Shown here: positions 33,866-43,260 of the stretch, piece by piece
How the letters are laid out: every line of letters starts with the position of its first letter
How positions within the stretch are numbered: position 1 is the first letter of the stretch
Source of the DNA: Corynebacterium humireducens NBRC 106098 = DSM 45392
GTDB taxonomy: Bacteria; Actinomycetota; Actinomycetes; Mycobacteriales; Mycobacteriaceae
Direction: 5' to 3'
DNA: 64,000 nucleotides
Assembly: GCF_000819445.1 (NCBI RefSeq)
Contig: NZ_CP005286.1
Coordinates: 744,001-808,000 of the forward strand
Translations under genes and position numbers: made by a program
The notes under the pieces: model-generated
Told to the model about the DNA's origin: nothing
The model's database searches: none
The model's input: the letters and a program-made list of their open reading frames with translations, nothing else

Positions 33866-34732
33866 GTGGCGAACGCTCATGATGAGGCCATGAATCTCAA
33901 GAACATCCTCAACGTAATCGGCACGGTACTCATCGTCGCTGGTGCCGGCCTCGCCCCCTACTTCTACTTCCAGACCGGGTCGCTCGGCTGGGATGCGCCC
34001 TGGGTCATCCCGGCCGCCATCGGCGCGGTCCTCCTCGTCGTCGCCAGCACCCTGGGCAGCCGCGAGGACAAGGAGGCCTTCAGGGAGCTGGATGAACTCG
34101 AGGAGATAATCGACAGGGAGCTCGAGCAGAATACGGGCATCAGGACCGGGGAGGATCCGTCCGGTGTCCTCCTGGGGACAGGAACGGTCCAGAGCGTCGA
34201 GCGCACCTCCTGGACGATCAACGACATCCCCCAGTTCCGCGTCAACCTCCGGGTCCGGGGTGCTGACATGCAGGAGTTCACCGGGCACATGAAGGTGCTG
34301 CTCATGCCCCACGAGATGTCGGCCTTCAGCCCCGGCACCGTCGTGCCGGTGGCCTACCGGGCGAAGAAGCCGGGCCGCCTGTTCACCGTCCCGGAGGACC
34401 GCCGGGAGGAGGCGCAGGAGCTGATCTACCGCCAGCACGTGCAGCTGGGTCTCGTCGACCCGCGGGCGGCCGACGTGTACAGGCGTGGGGTGCCGGTCAC
34501 CGGGGTCGTCATGTCGACGACGCCGACCGGGGAGATCCGCCACGGGTACACCAGGATGGAGACGACCGTGCGGTTCACCAACCCCCACGGCGTCATGGTC
34601 GAGCGGTCCAAGGGGATGTTCGTCCCGCCGTCCGCGCTCGAGCAGGTGGGCGTCGGCCGGCAGGTGAACCTGCGGGTGCTCCCGGAGGATGACACCCAGC
34701 TGGTCCTGGAGCTGGCCACCGGCGGAGCCTAG
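33866..34732 (+). CDS. Membrane protein with two DUF3592-like extracytoplasmic repeats
   Basis: A protein of 288 aa with two N-terminal helices (about 15-33 and 45-60) and a hydrophilic remainder containing two similar beta-rich units: GTGTVQSVERTSWTINDIPQ and VTGVVMSTTPTGEIRHGYTR. The start is uncertain: GTG 33866 has GAAGGG upstream, ATG 33890 is the alternative. The stop overlaps the end of tag by 4 nt, tail to tail. Function unknown. Confidence 0.65.
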   Translation: MANAHDEAMNLKNILNVIGTVLIVAGAGLAPYFYFQTGSLGWDAPWVIPAAIGAVLLVVASTLGSREDKEAFRELDELEEIIDRELEQNTGIRTGEDPSGVLLGTGTVQSVERTSWTINDIPQFRVNLRVRGADMQEFTGHMKVLLMPHEMSAFSPGTVVPVAYRAKKPGRLFTVPEDRREEAQELIYRQHVQLGLVDPRAADVYRRGVPVTGVVMSTTPTGEIRHGYTRMETTVRFTNPHGVMVERSKGMFVPPSALEQVGVGRQVNLRVLPEDDTQLVLELATGGA

Positions 34733-35328
34733 TCCCACACCCCCGAGGTGCCGCGCCGGTGCGATCCGAGAAGGTGCGTGTCCACCACGCCGACGGCCTC
34801 CATCAGCGCGAAACACATCACCGGCCCGACGAAGGTGAACCCCGCCTTCTTCAGGGCCTTCGCCAGGGCCTCCGACTCCGGTGAACGGCTGGGGATGTCC
34901 GCGAGGGTCCGCGGCCGCAGGTTCTCCGCGGGCCGGTGGGACCAGACGAGGTCCACGAGCCCGCCCTTCGCCCGCAATGCGACCGTGGCCTGCGCGTTGC
35001 GGAGCACCGCCTCGATCTTGCGGCGGTTCCGGATGATCTCCGGGTTCTCCAGGAGCTTGTCGACGTCCTCCTCGTCGAAGCCCGCCACCACGTCCGGATC
35101 GAAACCGGCGAAGGCCCGGCGGAAGCCCTCCCGCTTGCGCAGGACGAGCTCCCAGGACAGGCCGGCCTGGAAGGCCTCGAGGGAGAGCCGCTCGAACAGG
35201 CCCTGCTCGGTGCGGACGGGCATGCCCCATTCGGTGTCGTAGTAGTCACGGAGGAGGTCGGTGCCGGCGGCCCAGGCGGGGCGGGCGAGGCCGTCGGAGC
35301 CGATGATGAGGTCGTCTGTGTCAGTCAT
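34729..35328 (-). CDS. tag: DNA-3-methyladenine glycosylase I, zinc ligands altered
   Basis: A protein of 199 aa with the Tag helix-hairpin-helix core (LFERLSLEAFQAGLSWELVLRKREGFRRAF, nt 35120-35206) and the C-terminal VGPVMCFALMEAVGVVDTH. It removes 3-methyladenine from DNA. E. coli Tag binds zinc through Cys4, His17, His175 and Cys179; here the N-terminus reads LARPAW and the C-terminus DTHLLGSHRRG, without those cysteines, so the zinc snap may be absent. It lies 24 nt downstream of ogt but has its own promoter motif. Confidence 0.88.
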   Translation of the reverse strand: MTDTDDLIIGSDGLARPAWAAGTDLLRDYYDTEWGMPVRTEQGLFERLSLEAFQAGLSWELVLRKREGFRRAFAGFDPDVVAGFDEEDVDKLLENPEIIRNRRKIEAVLRNAQATVALRAKGGLVDLVWSHRPAENLRPRTLADIPSRSPESEALAKALKKAGFTFVGPVMCFALMEAVGVVDTHLLGSHRRGTSGVWD

Positions 35329-35364
35329 GTCCTATTGGACTGCTCCCGGGGCTCAAAGGTTCCC
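35329..35364 (-). promoter_or_regulatory. ECF-sigma-type promoter before tag
   Basis: On the minus strand GGGAACCTT, 12 nt, GCAGTCCAATA, 4 nt, ATG, the same layout as at 28163-28198. The -35 part overlaps the last codons of ogt (Gly-Asn-Leu), so tag can be transcribed separately from ogt. Confidence 0.55.
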
Positions 35365-35799
35365 GCGGACCCGCTTCTCGTGGTCGAGAAGCCAGGTCTT
35401 GGCGTCGAGCCCGCCGCGGTAGCCACCGAGGGAGCCGTCGGAACGCAGGACCCGGTGGCAGGGGCGGATGACGGGGACGGGGTTGCCGGCGCAGGCGGAG
35501 CCCACGGCGCGCACCGCCCGCGGGTTGCCGCACAGCGCGGCGAGTTCGGAGTAGGAGACGGTCTCCCCGTAGGGGATGTCCGCCAGCGCGGCCTGGACCC
35601 GGGCATGGAAGCCCTCGCCGGGGAGGTCGAGGGGGACGTCGAAAAGCAGGCGACGGCCCTCGAAGTACTCGGTGAGCTGGGCGGCGGCGTGGAGAAGCAG
35701 CGGTGACTCGGGGCCGGGCTCCCCGCCGAAGTCGATGGACGTCAGACCACGGTCGGTGCCGCGCAGGGACAGGGGGCCGATGGGTGTGTCGATGAGCAT
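35353..35799 (-). CDS. ogt: Methylated-DNA--protein-cysteine S-methyltransferase
   Basis: A protein of 148 aa from ATG 35799. The active-site motif VIRPCHRVLRSDG carries the methyl-accepting cysteine; IPYGETVSYSELAALCGNPRAVRAVG is the helix-turn-helix/arginine-finger region. It repairs O6-methylguanine by suicide transfer. Adjacent to tag, it forms a compact alkylation-repair pair. Confidence 0.92.
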   Translation of the reverse strand: MLIDTPIGPLSLRGTDRGLTSIDFGGEPGPESPLLLHAAAQLTEYFEGRRLLFDVPLDLPGEGFHARVQAALADIPYGETVSYSELAALCGNPRAVRAVGSACAGNPVPVIRPCHRVLRSDGSLGGYRGGLDAKTWLLDHEKRVRGNL

Positions 35800-35836
35800 G
35801 CGGGCTCCAGTCAACGGGGGGCGGGGTGTTTCGGGG

Positions 35837-35842
35837 TAGTCT
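35837..35842 (+). promoter_or_regulatory. -10 box TAGTCT of the DoxX gene (leaderless)
   Basis: TAGTCT ends 6 nt before ATG 35849 with no Shine-Dalgarno in between. Confidence 0.5.
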
Positions 35843-35848
35843 AATCGC

Positions 35849-36256
35849 ATGGACAAACCGGCTGTGAGGGATGCTGCGCTGCTGCTACTGCGTATCGTCC
35901 TCGGCACCGTGTTCGTCGCCCACGGGTGGGACAAGCTCATGATCACCGGCCTCACCGAGACCACCGGGCAGTTCAGTGCCTGGGGGGTGCCGCAGCCGCA
36001 GCTGTCGGCCTGGCTCGTCATGATCGTCGAGATGCTCGGCGGCGCGCTGCTCGTGGTGGGACTGCTCACCACGTTCATCGCGGGTCTGCTGGCGCTCCTC
36101 ATGGTCGCGGCGGTGTGGCTCGTCCACCTGGACGCCGGATTCTTCACCGCCCACGGGGGCGTGGAGTACCCGGTGGTCATGCTGGCGGCGCTGCTCATCA
36201 TCGTGGTGTTCGGATCCGGCCGGGTGAGCCTTGATGGAGTGTTGACACGTGATTGA
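35849..36256 (+). CDS. DoxX-family membrane protein
   Basis: A protein of 135 aa with four hydrophobic helices and the family start LLLLRIVLGTVFVAHGWDKL. DoxX proteins are quinone-interacting or redox-associated membrane proteins; in mycobacteria a DoxX protein works with SodA and SseA against radical damage. Those partners are not here. The last codons overlap the next gene by 8 nt. Confidence 0.85.
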   Translation: MDKPAVRDAALLLLRIVLGTVFVAHGWDKLMITGLTETTGQFSAWGVPQPQLSAWLVMIVEMLGGALLVVGLLTTFIAGLLALLMVAAVWLVHLDAGFFTAHGGVEYPVVMLAALLIIVVFGSGRVSLDGVLTRD

Positions 36257-36950
36257 CCACGACCAGGTGCAGGCGGCACTCTCCGCCCGGATCGACGGCG
36301 AACCGTCGCCCCTCGATGACGACGTCATCGACGCGCACCTCGCCGGCTGCGCCCGCTGCCGGCAGTTCCACGACGAGGCCCTGGCACTCAGCCGCCGGCT
36401 GCGGTTCATCGACCCCGCCGACGGTGGCATGGCCCCGCCCGCGGACCTCTCCGAGGTGATCCTCGCGGGCATCGAACCCGAGTGGCGGCGCACCGCCAAC
36501 GCCCGCATGGTCGGCCTCGCCGTGGCCCGCTTCCTGCTCGTCATCGCGGGCATCCTCTGGGTCGTGTGGGGCGTGCAGCTGCTCGGTCAGGCCGGCGGCC
36601 TCAACCCCGTCGGCGCGGAGGGCGTGGTCTCCCCGGACGCGGACCCGCAGACCGCCACGCTGCTGGTCAACGCCGCCGCCATGCGCTTCTCGCTGGCGCT
36701 CGGCCTGTTCACGGTGGCCTGGAAACCGCGTCTGGTGTCCTCGCTGCTCGTCTTCGTCGGCGCGCTGTGGACCTTCATGTTCGGCTTCCTGGTGCGCGAC
36801 GTGGTGCTCGACACCGTCGCCGACGGCCAGGTGATGGGCCTGCTGCTGCTCTTCCTCACCCTCATCGCCATGGCGTGGACCTGGCTGAGCCACCACGGCT
36901 ACGTGGTGCTGCGCGCCGGGTGGCGGGAGCTGGGCGCGAACCCGGTGTAG
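36249..36950 (+). CDS. zf-HC2 (anti-sigma-like) membrane protein
   Basis: A protein of 233 aa from GTG 36249. Residues 1-45 contain a putative zinc finger, DAHLAGCARCRQFHDEAL (H-x3-C-x2-C), as in ZAS anti-sigma factors. About four to five membrane helices follow (near 85-105, 130-155, 165-185, 195-215). No ECF sigma gene is adjacent, so it is either an anti-sigma factor for a distant sigma or a sensor of another kind. Overlap with DoxX by 8 nt suggests coupled expression. Confidence 0.7.
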   Translation: MIDHDQVQAALSARIDGEPSPLDDDVIDAHLAGCARCRQFHDEALALSRRLRFIDPADGGMAPPADLSEVILAGIEPEWRRTANARMVGLAVARFLLVIAGILWVVWGVQLLGQAGGLNPVGAEGVVSPDADPQTATLLVNAAAMRFSLALGLFTVAWKPRLVSSLLVFVGALWTFMFGFLVRDVVLDTVADGQVMGLLLLFLTLIAMAWTWLSHHGYVVLRAGWRELGANPV

Positions 36951-36965
36951 CGCGCCGGGCGCCGG

Positions 36966-38537
36966 TCAGGTCCAGCTGGGCAGCCACATGAGCGACTGGT
37001 ACCAGGACTCCGGGACCATGTACCCGTAGAGGATCGGCGACCAGTACAGGAACGACGCCAGCACCAGCGACAGGTAGCCGATGACCGCCACGGTGCCCCA
37101 GCGGATCTCCCCGTCGGCCAGGCGCCGCACCCACGACCACCGCACCGGGGCCCCGGTGCCGTGCAGCTGCCCGAGCGTCAGCGCCAGCATCGCGATGATG
37201 AAGGGCGACAGCGCGGTGGCGTAGAAGAAGTACATCTGGCGGTCGTAGCCGATGAGCCAGGGGAGGAAACCCGCCACGAAGGCGACCACCGGGATGAGGA
37301 AACGCCGGTCGCGGCGGATCACCAGGCACCACACGGCCCACAGCAGGACCGGCACGGTGAGCCACCAGATCGCGGGCGTGCCGAAGAGGTAGATCATGCG
37401 GCGGCACTCGCCCCCGGCGGAGCAGTCGATGCCGGTGGAGGAGAAGTAGAGGATGGGGCGGGAGGCGACGAGCCAGGACCACGGCTTCGAGTCCCACGGG
37501 TGCGAGTGGCCCCCCGAGGTGGTCAGCGAGGCGTGGAAGTTGAGCACGGACTGGTGGTAGTGCCAGAAACCCGCCGCCCAGTCGGGGAGCACCTTCCGCA
37601 GGATCCCGGCGTCCATCTGCCCGTCGACCTTGGCGTGCCGGTAGACGGAGGTCTCGCCGGCGAACCAGGCGCGCCAGGTCCACAGGTAGAGCAGCACGGG
37701 GAGGACGACCAGGGAGGCGAAGGCGGGGACGGCGTCACGCAGCAGTGCCCCGAGGAAGGGGCGGGGGACGGCGTAGCGGCGGCGCAGGGCGGCGTCCATG
37801 AACACCGCCATGAGCCCGAAGAAGGCCATGTAGTACAGGCCGGACCACTTCACGCCGAGTGCCAGGCCGAGGGCCACGCCGGCGGTGAAACGCCACCAGC
37901 GGAAGCCCAGCCGCGGACCCAGGGGGGAGTCGCCCATACGGCCCTCGAGCCAGGCGGCGTGGAGCCGGGCGCGCACCTGCTCATGGTCGTTGACCAGGGC
38001 GAACGCCGCCGCCACGATGAAGAACACCTGGAAGATGTCGAGCATGCCGAAGCGGGAGGCGACGAGGAGGACGCCGTCGAGAACCGCGATGAACCCGGCG
38101 AACGTCGCGACCTGCCAGCTGCCCGCCAACCTCCGCACCAGCAGCATCGTCATCACCACCGTCGCCGCGCCGAAGAACGCGACCATGACGCGCCACCCCA
38201 GCGGCGTGTAGCCGAAGATGACCTCACCCACCGCCAGGAGCTGTTTGCCCAGCGGCGGGTGCACGACCAGGCCGTAACCCGGGTTGGACTCGATGCCGCC
38301 GATGAGGGGGTTGACCGCGGAGCGCACCATGTCCCACGCCTGCGGGACGTAGTGCTTCTCGTCGAAGACCGGCGTGCCGGAGGACACGGCGGTGGTCAGC
38401 CCGATGAAACGGGTGAACAGGGCGAGTGCGGCGATGATGAGCGTGCTCACGGTGTCCGCGCGGGTCCACCCCCAGGTCCGGGGGGTCACCGGACGGACGC
38501 GGCGGGCGTGGCGGGGTGCTTCGACGGCGGTACTCAC
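36966..38537 (-). CDS. pmt: Dolichyl-phosphate-mannose--protein mannosyltransferase
   Basis: A GT39-family protein of 523 aa with about ten membrane helices. The catalytic acidic motif near the start of the first loop, FDEKHYVPQAWDM, and HPPLGKQLLAVGEVIFG are characteristic. It transfers mannose from polyprenyl-phosphate-mannose to Ser/Thr of secreted proteins during Sec export. GTG 38537 is chosen over a much longer upstream frame because TAGACT lies 7 nt before it and rsmI diverges there. Confidence 0.93.
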   Translation of the reverse strand: MSTAVEAPRHARRVRPVTPRTWGWTRADTVSTLIIAALALFTRFIGLTTAVSSGTPVFDEKHYVPQAWDMVRSAVNPLIGGIESNPGYGLVVHPPLGKQLLAVGEVIFGYTPLGWRVMVAFFGAATVVMTMLLVRRLAGSWQVATFAGFIAVLDGVLLVASRFGMLDIFQVFFIVAAAFALVNDHEQVRARLHAAWLEGRMGDSPLGPRLGFRWWRFTAGVALGLALGVKWSGLYYMAFFGLMAVFMDAALRRRYAVPRPFLGALLRDAVPAFASLVVLPVLLYLWTWRAWFAGETSVYRHAKVDGQMDAGILRKVLPDWAAGFWHYHQSVLNFHASLTTSGGHSHPWDSKPWSWLVASRPILYFSSTGIDCSAGGECRRMIYLFGTPAIWWLTVPVLLWAVWCLVIRRDRRFLIPVVAFVAGFLPWLIGYDRQMYFFYATALSPFIIAMLALTLGQLHGTGAPVRWSWVRRLADGEIRWGTVAVIGYLSLVLASFLYWSPILYGYMVPESWYQSLMWLPSWT

Positions 38538-38544
38538 CCGACTG

Positions 38545-38550
38545 AGTCTA
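38545..38550 (-). promoter_or_regulatory. -10 box TAGACT of pmt (leaderless)
   Basis: On the minus strand TAGACT ends 7 nt before the GTG start at 38537. Only about 50 nt separate this start from that of divergent rsmI. Confidence 0.55.
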
Positions 38551-38575
38551 GGATACGGCCCCCTGCCACGGGGTC

Positions 38576-38581
38576 TAGCAT
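38576..38581 (+). promoter_or_regulatory. -10 box TAGCAT of rsmI (leaderless)
   Basis: TAGCAT ends 7 nt before ATG 38589. This favours 38589 over ATG 38580, which overlaps the box. Confidence 0.5.
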
Positions 38582-38588
38582 GGCAGTC

Positions 38589-39437
38589 ATGGTCACTCCC
38601 GCCCCACTTCTGCCCACCCGTGGTGTGGTGCTCGCCGCGACTCCGCTCGGCAACATCGGCGACGCCTCCCCGCGTCTGCGTGCCGCGCTCGCCGAGGCCG
38701 CCGTCATCGCCGCCGAGGACACCCGCCGCGTGCGCAACCTCGCCACCGCCCTCGGGGTGGAGATCACGGGCCGGGTCGTCTCCAACTTCGACCACAACGA
38801 GGAGGGGCGGGCACAGCAGCTCATCGACGCCGCCCGTTCCGGCGTCGTCCTCGTCGTCACCGACGCCGGCATGCCGCTGGTCTCCGACCCGGGCTTCTCG
38901 CTTGTCGACGCCGCCCACACCGCCGGCATCCCCGTCACCTGCCTGCCCGGCCCCTCCGCGGTGCCCACCGCCCTGGCCCTGTCCGGTCTGCCCGTGGGGC
39001 GTTTCCTCTTCGACGGCTTCGCGCCACGCAAGTCAGGTGCGCGCCGGGAGTGGCTCGAGTCGCTGCGCACCGAGGAACGCGCCGTCTGCTTCTTCGAGTC
39101 CCCGCACCGCCTCGCCGAGACCCTGGAGGTCGCCGCGGAGGTGCTCGGCCCGACGCGCCGGGCGGCAGTGTGCCGGGAACTGACCAAGACCTACGAGGAG
39201 GTCCGCCGCGGCACCCTGCCGGAACTGGCCGACTGGGCCGCCGAGGGAGTGAAGGGGGAGATCACGGTCGTCATCGAGGGCGGTGCCCCCGACGAGGCCG
39301 ACGTGGCGGCCCTGGTGCCCGTCGTCGAGTCGCTGGTGGCGGAGGGGATGCGACTCAAGGACGCCTGCCGCGACGTGGCCGCCGGGCGGGGCGTGTCCAA
39401 CCGCGAGCTCTACGAGGCGGTGCTGGCGGCCCGGTAG
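38589..39437 (+). CDS. rsmI: 16S rRNA 2'-O-ribose C1402 methyltransferase
   Basis: A protein of 282 aa. The tetrapyrrole-methylase-fold motifs LAATPLGNIGDASPRLRAAL, AAEDTRRVRNL, VVTDAGMPLVSDPGF and PGPSAVPTALALSGLP are complete. It methylates C1402 in the decoding centre. It is divergent from pmt as in mycobacteria (Rv1002c/Rv1003). Confidence 0.93.
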   Translation: MVTPAPLLPTRGVVLAATPLGNIGDASPRLRAALAEAAVIAAEDTRRVRNLATALGVEITGRVVSNFDHNEEGRAQQLIDAARSGVVLVVTDAGMPLVSDPGFSLVDAAHTAGIPVTCLPGPSAVPTALALSGLPVGRFLFDGFAPRKSGARREWLESLRTEERAVCFFESPHRLAETLEVAAEVLGPTRRAAVCRELTKTYEEVRRGTLPELADWAAEGVKGEITVVIEGGAPDEADVAALVPVVESLVAEGMRLKDACRDVAAGRGVSNRELYEAVLAAR

Positions 39438-39501
39438 ACCGTTTGTTACAGCTTTGTGAGGCCCTGTGCAGACATTCCCCCGGTGAGCTGGGGATACCGG
39501 A

Positions 39502-39563
39502 GGTCACGAAAAGGACACACGCCTGTTTTCGGGGCCGGAACAGGCCCGTGACCGGGGCTTTTT
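39502..39563 (+). terminator. Two-tier terminator after rsmI
   Basis: An outer stem GGTCACG/CGTGACC (39502-39508 with 39547-39553) encloses an inner stem GCCTGTT/AACAGGC, and GGGGCTTTTTG follows. It lies between rsmI and betP, whose own promoter must therefore be very near its start. Confidence 0.65.
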
Positions 39564-39600
39564 GTTTGATACCCGCGGGGTATCCCGAGAAGCTGAGGGT

Positions 39601-41370
39601 ATGACTGCATCTGACTCCTCACCGGGACACCCAGATACCGCCACCCACGAACTCGCGGCCATGATGGACGACGCGGACGCCATCGGTGACCGCCTCGAAC
39701 AGGCCGCCGGGGAGACGGTCGTCCACGAATCCGCCGCGGGACAGCCGAGGTTCGACTGGTGGATCATCGGCATGGCCGCCCTGGTCGTCACCGGCACCGT
39801 CTCCTGGGGACTGCTGGGCGCGGACAGCTTCGCGGACTTCGGGTCCGCCGCGCTCTCCTTCGTCATGGACAACCTCGGCTGGGCCTTCATCATCTTCGGC
39901 ACCGTCTTCGTCGGCTTCATGATCGTCGTCGCGGTGTCGCGCTTCGGCTCGATCAGGCTCGGCGGTGACGAGGAGGAGCCGGAGTTCCGCACCGTCTCCT
40001 GGATCGCCATGATGTTCGCCGCCGGCATGGGCATCGGTCTGCTCTTCTACGGCGCCACCGAGCCGCTCACCTTCTACCGTGACGGCGTGCCGGCCCACCA
40101 GCCGCACGAGGTCGGGACCGCCATGGCCTCGACCCTCTTCCACTGGACACTGCACCCGTGGTCGATCTACGCCATCGTCGGACTGGCCATCGCCTACTCG
40201 ACGTTCCGCCTGGGCCGCCGGCAGCTGATCTCCTCGGCGTTCGTCCCGCTCCTCGGTGAGCGGGGTGCCCGCGGGCCGGTGGGCCGGGTCATCGACATCC
40301 TGGCCATCGTGGCGACCATCTTCGGCACCGCGACCTCCCTGGGCGTCGGTGCGCTGCAGATCCGCGCGGGGCTCTCGGCCTCGGGGCTCATGGAGGATCC
40401 CGGCGCGGGGGCCATCGTCGGCATCATCGGCGTGCTCACCCTGGCGTTCATGATCTCCGCGATCTCGGGAGTGGGCAAGGGCATCCAGTACCTGTCCAAC
40501 ACCAACATGATCATCGCCGCGCTCCTGGCGATCTTCGTGTTCGTCCTGGGGCCGACGGTCTCGGTGCTCAACCTCATCCCGACGTCCCTGTCCTCCTACT
40601 TCTCCCAGTTCTTCCAGATGACCGGCCGTACGGCCATGTCCGCCGACGGCACCGCCGGCGAGTGGCTCTCCGGCTGGACCATCTTCTACTGGGCGTGGTG
40701 GATCTCCTGGTCCCCGTTCGTCGGCATGTTCCTGGCCCGCATCTCCCGCGGCCGCACCATCCGCGAGTTCACCATCGGCGTCCTGGTCGTCCCGTCGCTC
40801 GTGTCCCTGGTGTGGTTCTCCATCTTCGGTGGCACCGCCATCATCCTCGAGCAGAACGGCACATCCATCTGGGGTGACGGCACCGCCGAGTCGCAGCTGT
40901 TCAACCTCCTGCACCAGCTGCCGGGCGGTACCGTGGCCGGCTTCGTCGCCATGATTCTGCTGGGCACGTTCTTCATCACCTCCGCCGACTCCGCCTCGAC
41001 GGTCATGGGCACTCTCTCGCAGGGTGGCCGCAGCAACGCCACCCCGTGGGTCTCCGCGATGTGGGGCCTGATGACGGCGGCGGTCGGCATGGTCATGCTC
41101 ACCTCCTCCGAGGACTCCCTGGGCAACCTGCAGGCGATCACCATCGCCGCGGCCAGCCCCTTCCTCGTCGTGATCATCCTGCTGATGGTCGCCCTGTGGA
41201 GGGACCTGAGCAACGATCCGCTCTACCTTGACCAGCGCTCCCACCGTGAGTTCGCGGTCCGTCTGGCACGTGAGCGACGGATCCACGCCGAGCACCGGCA
41301 GGCGGAGGAACGGAGGGTGCAGCGCGCCGAGCGTTTGGCCAAGCGCAACAAGCCGGAGGCCATGAAATAA
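39601..41370 (+). CDS. betP: Glycine betaine transporter BetP (BCCT family)
   Basis: A protein of 589 aa (C. glutamicum BetP has 595). Twelve membrane helices are expected; the sodium/betaine region [20 protein letters not shown] and the aromatic box [26 protein letters not shown] (nt 40675-40752) are almost as in BetP. The negatively charged N-terminus and a strongly basic C-terminal helix ([20 protein letters not shown] onward) are the parts that sense osmotic stress in BetP. It imports betaine with Na+ under hyperosmotic conditions. Confidence 0.93.
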   Translation: MTASDSSPGHPDTATHELAAMMDDADAIGDRLEQAAGETVVHESAAGQPRFDWWIIGMAALVVTGTVSWGLLGADSFADFGSAALSFVMDNLGWAFIIFGTVFVGFMIVVAVSRFGSIRLGGDEEEPEFRTVSWIAMMFAAGMGIGLLFYGATEPLTFYRDGVPAHQPHEVGTAMASTLFHWTLHPWSIYAIVGLAIAYSTFRLGRRQLISSAFVPLLGERGARGPVGRVIDILAIVATIFGTATSLGVGALQIRAGLSASGLMEDPGAGAIVGIIGVLTLAFMISAISGVGKGIQYLSNTNMIIAALLAIFVFVLGPTVSVLNLIPTSLSSYFSQFFQMTGRTAMSADGTAGEWLSGWTIFYWAWWISWSPFVGMFLARISRGRTIREFTIGVLVVPSLVSLVWFSIFGGTAIILEQNGTSIWGDGTAESQLFNLLHQLPGGTVAGFVAMILLGTFFITSADSASTVMGTLSQGGRSNATPWVSAMWGLMTAAVGMVMLTSSEDSLGNLQAITIAAASPFLVVIILLMVALWRDLSNDPLYLDQRSHREFAVRLARERRIHAEHRQAEERRVQRAERLAKRNKPEAMK

Positions 41371-41380
41371 GGTGTATCCC

Positions 41381-43210
41381 ATGACCCAGTCTGTGCTTGT
41401 CTCCGTCGCCTGGCCGTACGCGAACGGCCCCCGCCACATCGGACACGTCGCCGGTTTCGGCGTCCCCTCCGACGTCTTCGCCCGCTACCAGCGGATGATC
41501 GGTAACGAGGTCCTCATGATCTCGGGCACCGACGAGCACGGCACACCCCTCCTGGTCCAGGCCGACAAGGAGAACGTCACGGTCAAGGAACTGGCCGACC
41601 GCTACAACCGCCAGATCGTCGAGGATCTCGCCGGTCTCGGCCTGTCCTACGACCTGTTCACCCGCACCACCACCCGCAACCACTACGCGGTGGTGCAGGA
41701 GCTGTTCCGTGGTCTGTACGACAACGGCTACATGATCAAGGAGACCACCATGGGTGCCGTCTCCCCGTCGACCGGCCGCACCCTGCCGGACCGCTACATC
41801 GAGGGCACCTGCCCGTTGTGCGGCGCCGACGGCGCCCGTGGTGACCAGTGCGACAACTGCGGCAACCAGCTCGACCCGGCCGACCTGATCAACCCGGTGT
41901 CCAAGGTCAACGGTGAGACCCCGGAGTTCGTCGAGACGGAGCACTTCCTCCTCGACCTGCCCTCCCTGGCCGAGGCGCTGGGGGAGTGGCTGCGCGGCCG
42001 CGAGGACTGGCGTCCCAACGTGCTCAAGTTCTCCCTCAACCTGCTCGAGGACCTGCGTCCCCGCGCCATGACCCGCGACATCGACTGGGGCGTGCCGATC
42101 CCGGTCGAGGGCTGGGCGGACAACAACGCCAAGAAGCTCTACGTCTGGTTCGACGCCGTCATCGGCTACCTCTCCTCCTCCATCGAGTGGGCCTGGCGTT
42201 CCGGCAACCCGGACGCCTGGAAGCAGTGGTGGCAGGACCCGGCCGCCGAGGGCTACTACTTCATGGGCAAGGACAACATCACCTTCCACTCCCAGATCTG
42301 GCCGGCCGAGCTGCTCGGCTACGCCGGCAAGGGCGCGAAGGGCGGGGAGGTCCACAAGTACGGTGAGATCAACCTGCCGACCGAGGTCGTCTCCTCCGAG
42401 TTCCTCACCATGTCCGGCTCGAAGTTCTCCTCCTCCAAGGGCGTGGTCATCTACGTCAAGGACTTCCTCGCGGAGTTCGGCCCGGACCCGCTGCGCTACT
42501 TCATCGCGGTCGCCGGCCCAGAGAACACCGACACCGACTTCACCTGGGACGAGTTCGTCCGCCGCGTGAACAACGAGCTGGCCAACGGCTGGGGCAACCT
42601 GGTCAACCGCACCGTCTCCATGGCGCACAAGAACTTCGGTGAGGTCCCCACCCCGGGCGAGCTCACCGACGCCGACACCGCCATCCTCGACCTGGCGGCC
42701 CGGACCTTCGACATCGTCGGCGAGAACCTGGCGCTGTCGAAGTTCAAGAACGGCATCACCGCCGCCATGCACGTCGTCGGTGAGGCCAACGCCTACATCG
42801 CCGACCAGGAGCCGTGGAAGCTGGCCAAGGACGAGTCCCAGCGTGAGCGTCTGGCCACCGTCCTGTGGACCGCCCTGCAGGTGGTCTCCGACTGCAACAC
42901 CCTGCTCACCCCGTACCTGCCGCACATCGCGCAGCAGGTGCACGAGACCCTCGGCCGGGAGGGCGTGTGGGCCGCGAAGCCGGAGATCCGGGAGGTCACC
43001 GACGACATGCCGGTCGAGCTCGTCGGCGTCGGCCTGCCCGAGGAGGGCGCGTCCTACCCGGTGATCACGGGTGACTACACGCAGCAGCAGGCTGTGTGGG
43101 AGCGGGTCGAGGTCGTCCCGGGTACGCCGCTGAGCAAGCCGCAGCCGCTCATCCAGAAGCTGGACCCGGAGCTGGCGGAGACCGGCCCGGAGTGGGCCCC
43201 GGTCCAGTAA
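41381..43210 (+). CDS. metG: Methionyl-tRNA synthetase
   Basis: A protein of 609 aa. HIGH motif in [15 protein letters not shown], the zinc knuckle [18 protein letters not shown], and a KMSKS-equivalent KFSSSKG. ATG 41381 is preferred to GTG 41372, since AAGG is suitably spaced. No C-terminal tRNA-binding extension is present, as expected for the actinobacterial form. Confidence 0.95.
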   Translation: MTQSVLVSVAWPYANGPRHIGHVAGFGVPSDVFARYQRMIGNEVLMISGTDEHGTPLLVQADKENVTVKELADRYNRQIVEDLAGLGLSYDLFTRTTTRNHYAVVQELFRGLYDNGYMIKETTMGAVSPSTGRTLPDRYIEGTCPLCGADGARGDQCDNCGNQLDPADLINPVSKVNGETPEFVETEHFLLDLPSLAEALGEWLRGREDWRPNVLKFSLNLLEDLRPRAMTRDIDWGVPIPVEGWADNNAKKLYVWFDAVIGYLSSSIEWAWRSGNPDAWKQWWQDPAAEGYYFMGKDNITFHSQIWPAELLGYAGKGAKGGEVHKYGEINLPTEVVSSEFLTMSGSKFSSSKGVVIYVKDFLAEFGPDPLRYFIAVAGPENTDTDFTWDEFVRRVNNELANGWGNLVNRTVSMAHKNFGEVPTPGELTDADTAILDLAARTFDIVGENLALSKFKNGITAAMHVVGEANAYIADQEPWKLAKDESQRERLATVLWTALQVVSDCNTLLTPYLPHIAQQVHETLGREGVWAAKPEIREVTDDMPVELVGVGLPEEGASYPVITGDYTQQQAVWERVEVVPGTPLSKPQPLIQKLDPELAETGPEWAPVQ

Positions 43211-43260
43211 AAGGTGTGACGTACTAGGCTGGGCCTCCACACAACGCTAGGAGGTCCAGT

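Noticed and set aside
37161..38588. Upstream extension of rsmI over pmt
   Set aside because: The frame is open for about 470 codons upstream but runs antisense to pmt; the SAM-binding N-terminal motif begins right after ATG 38589.
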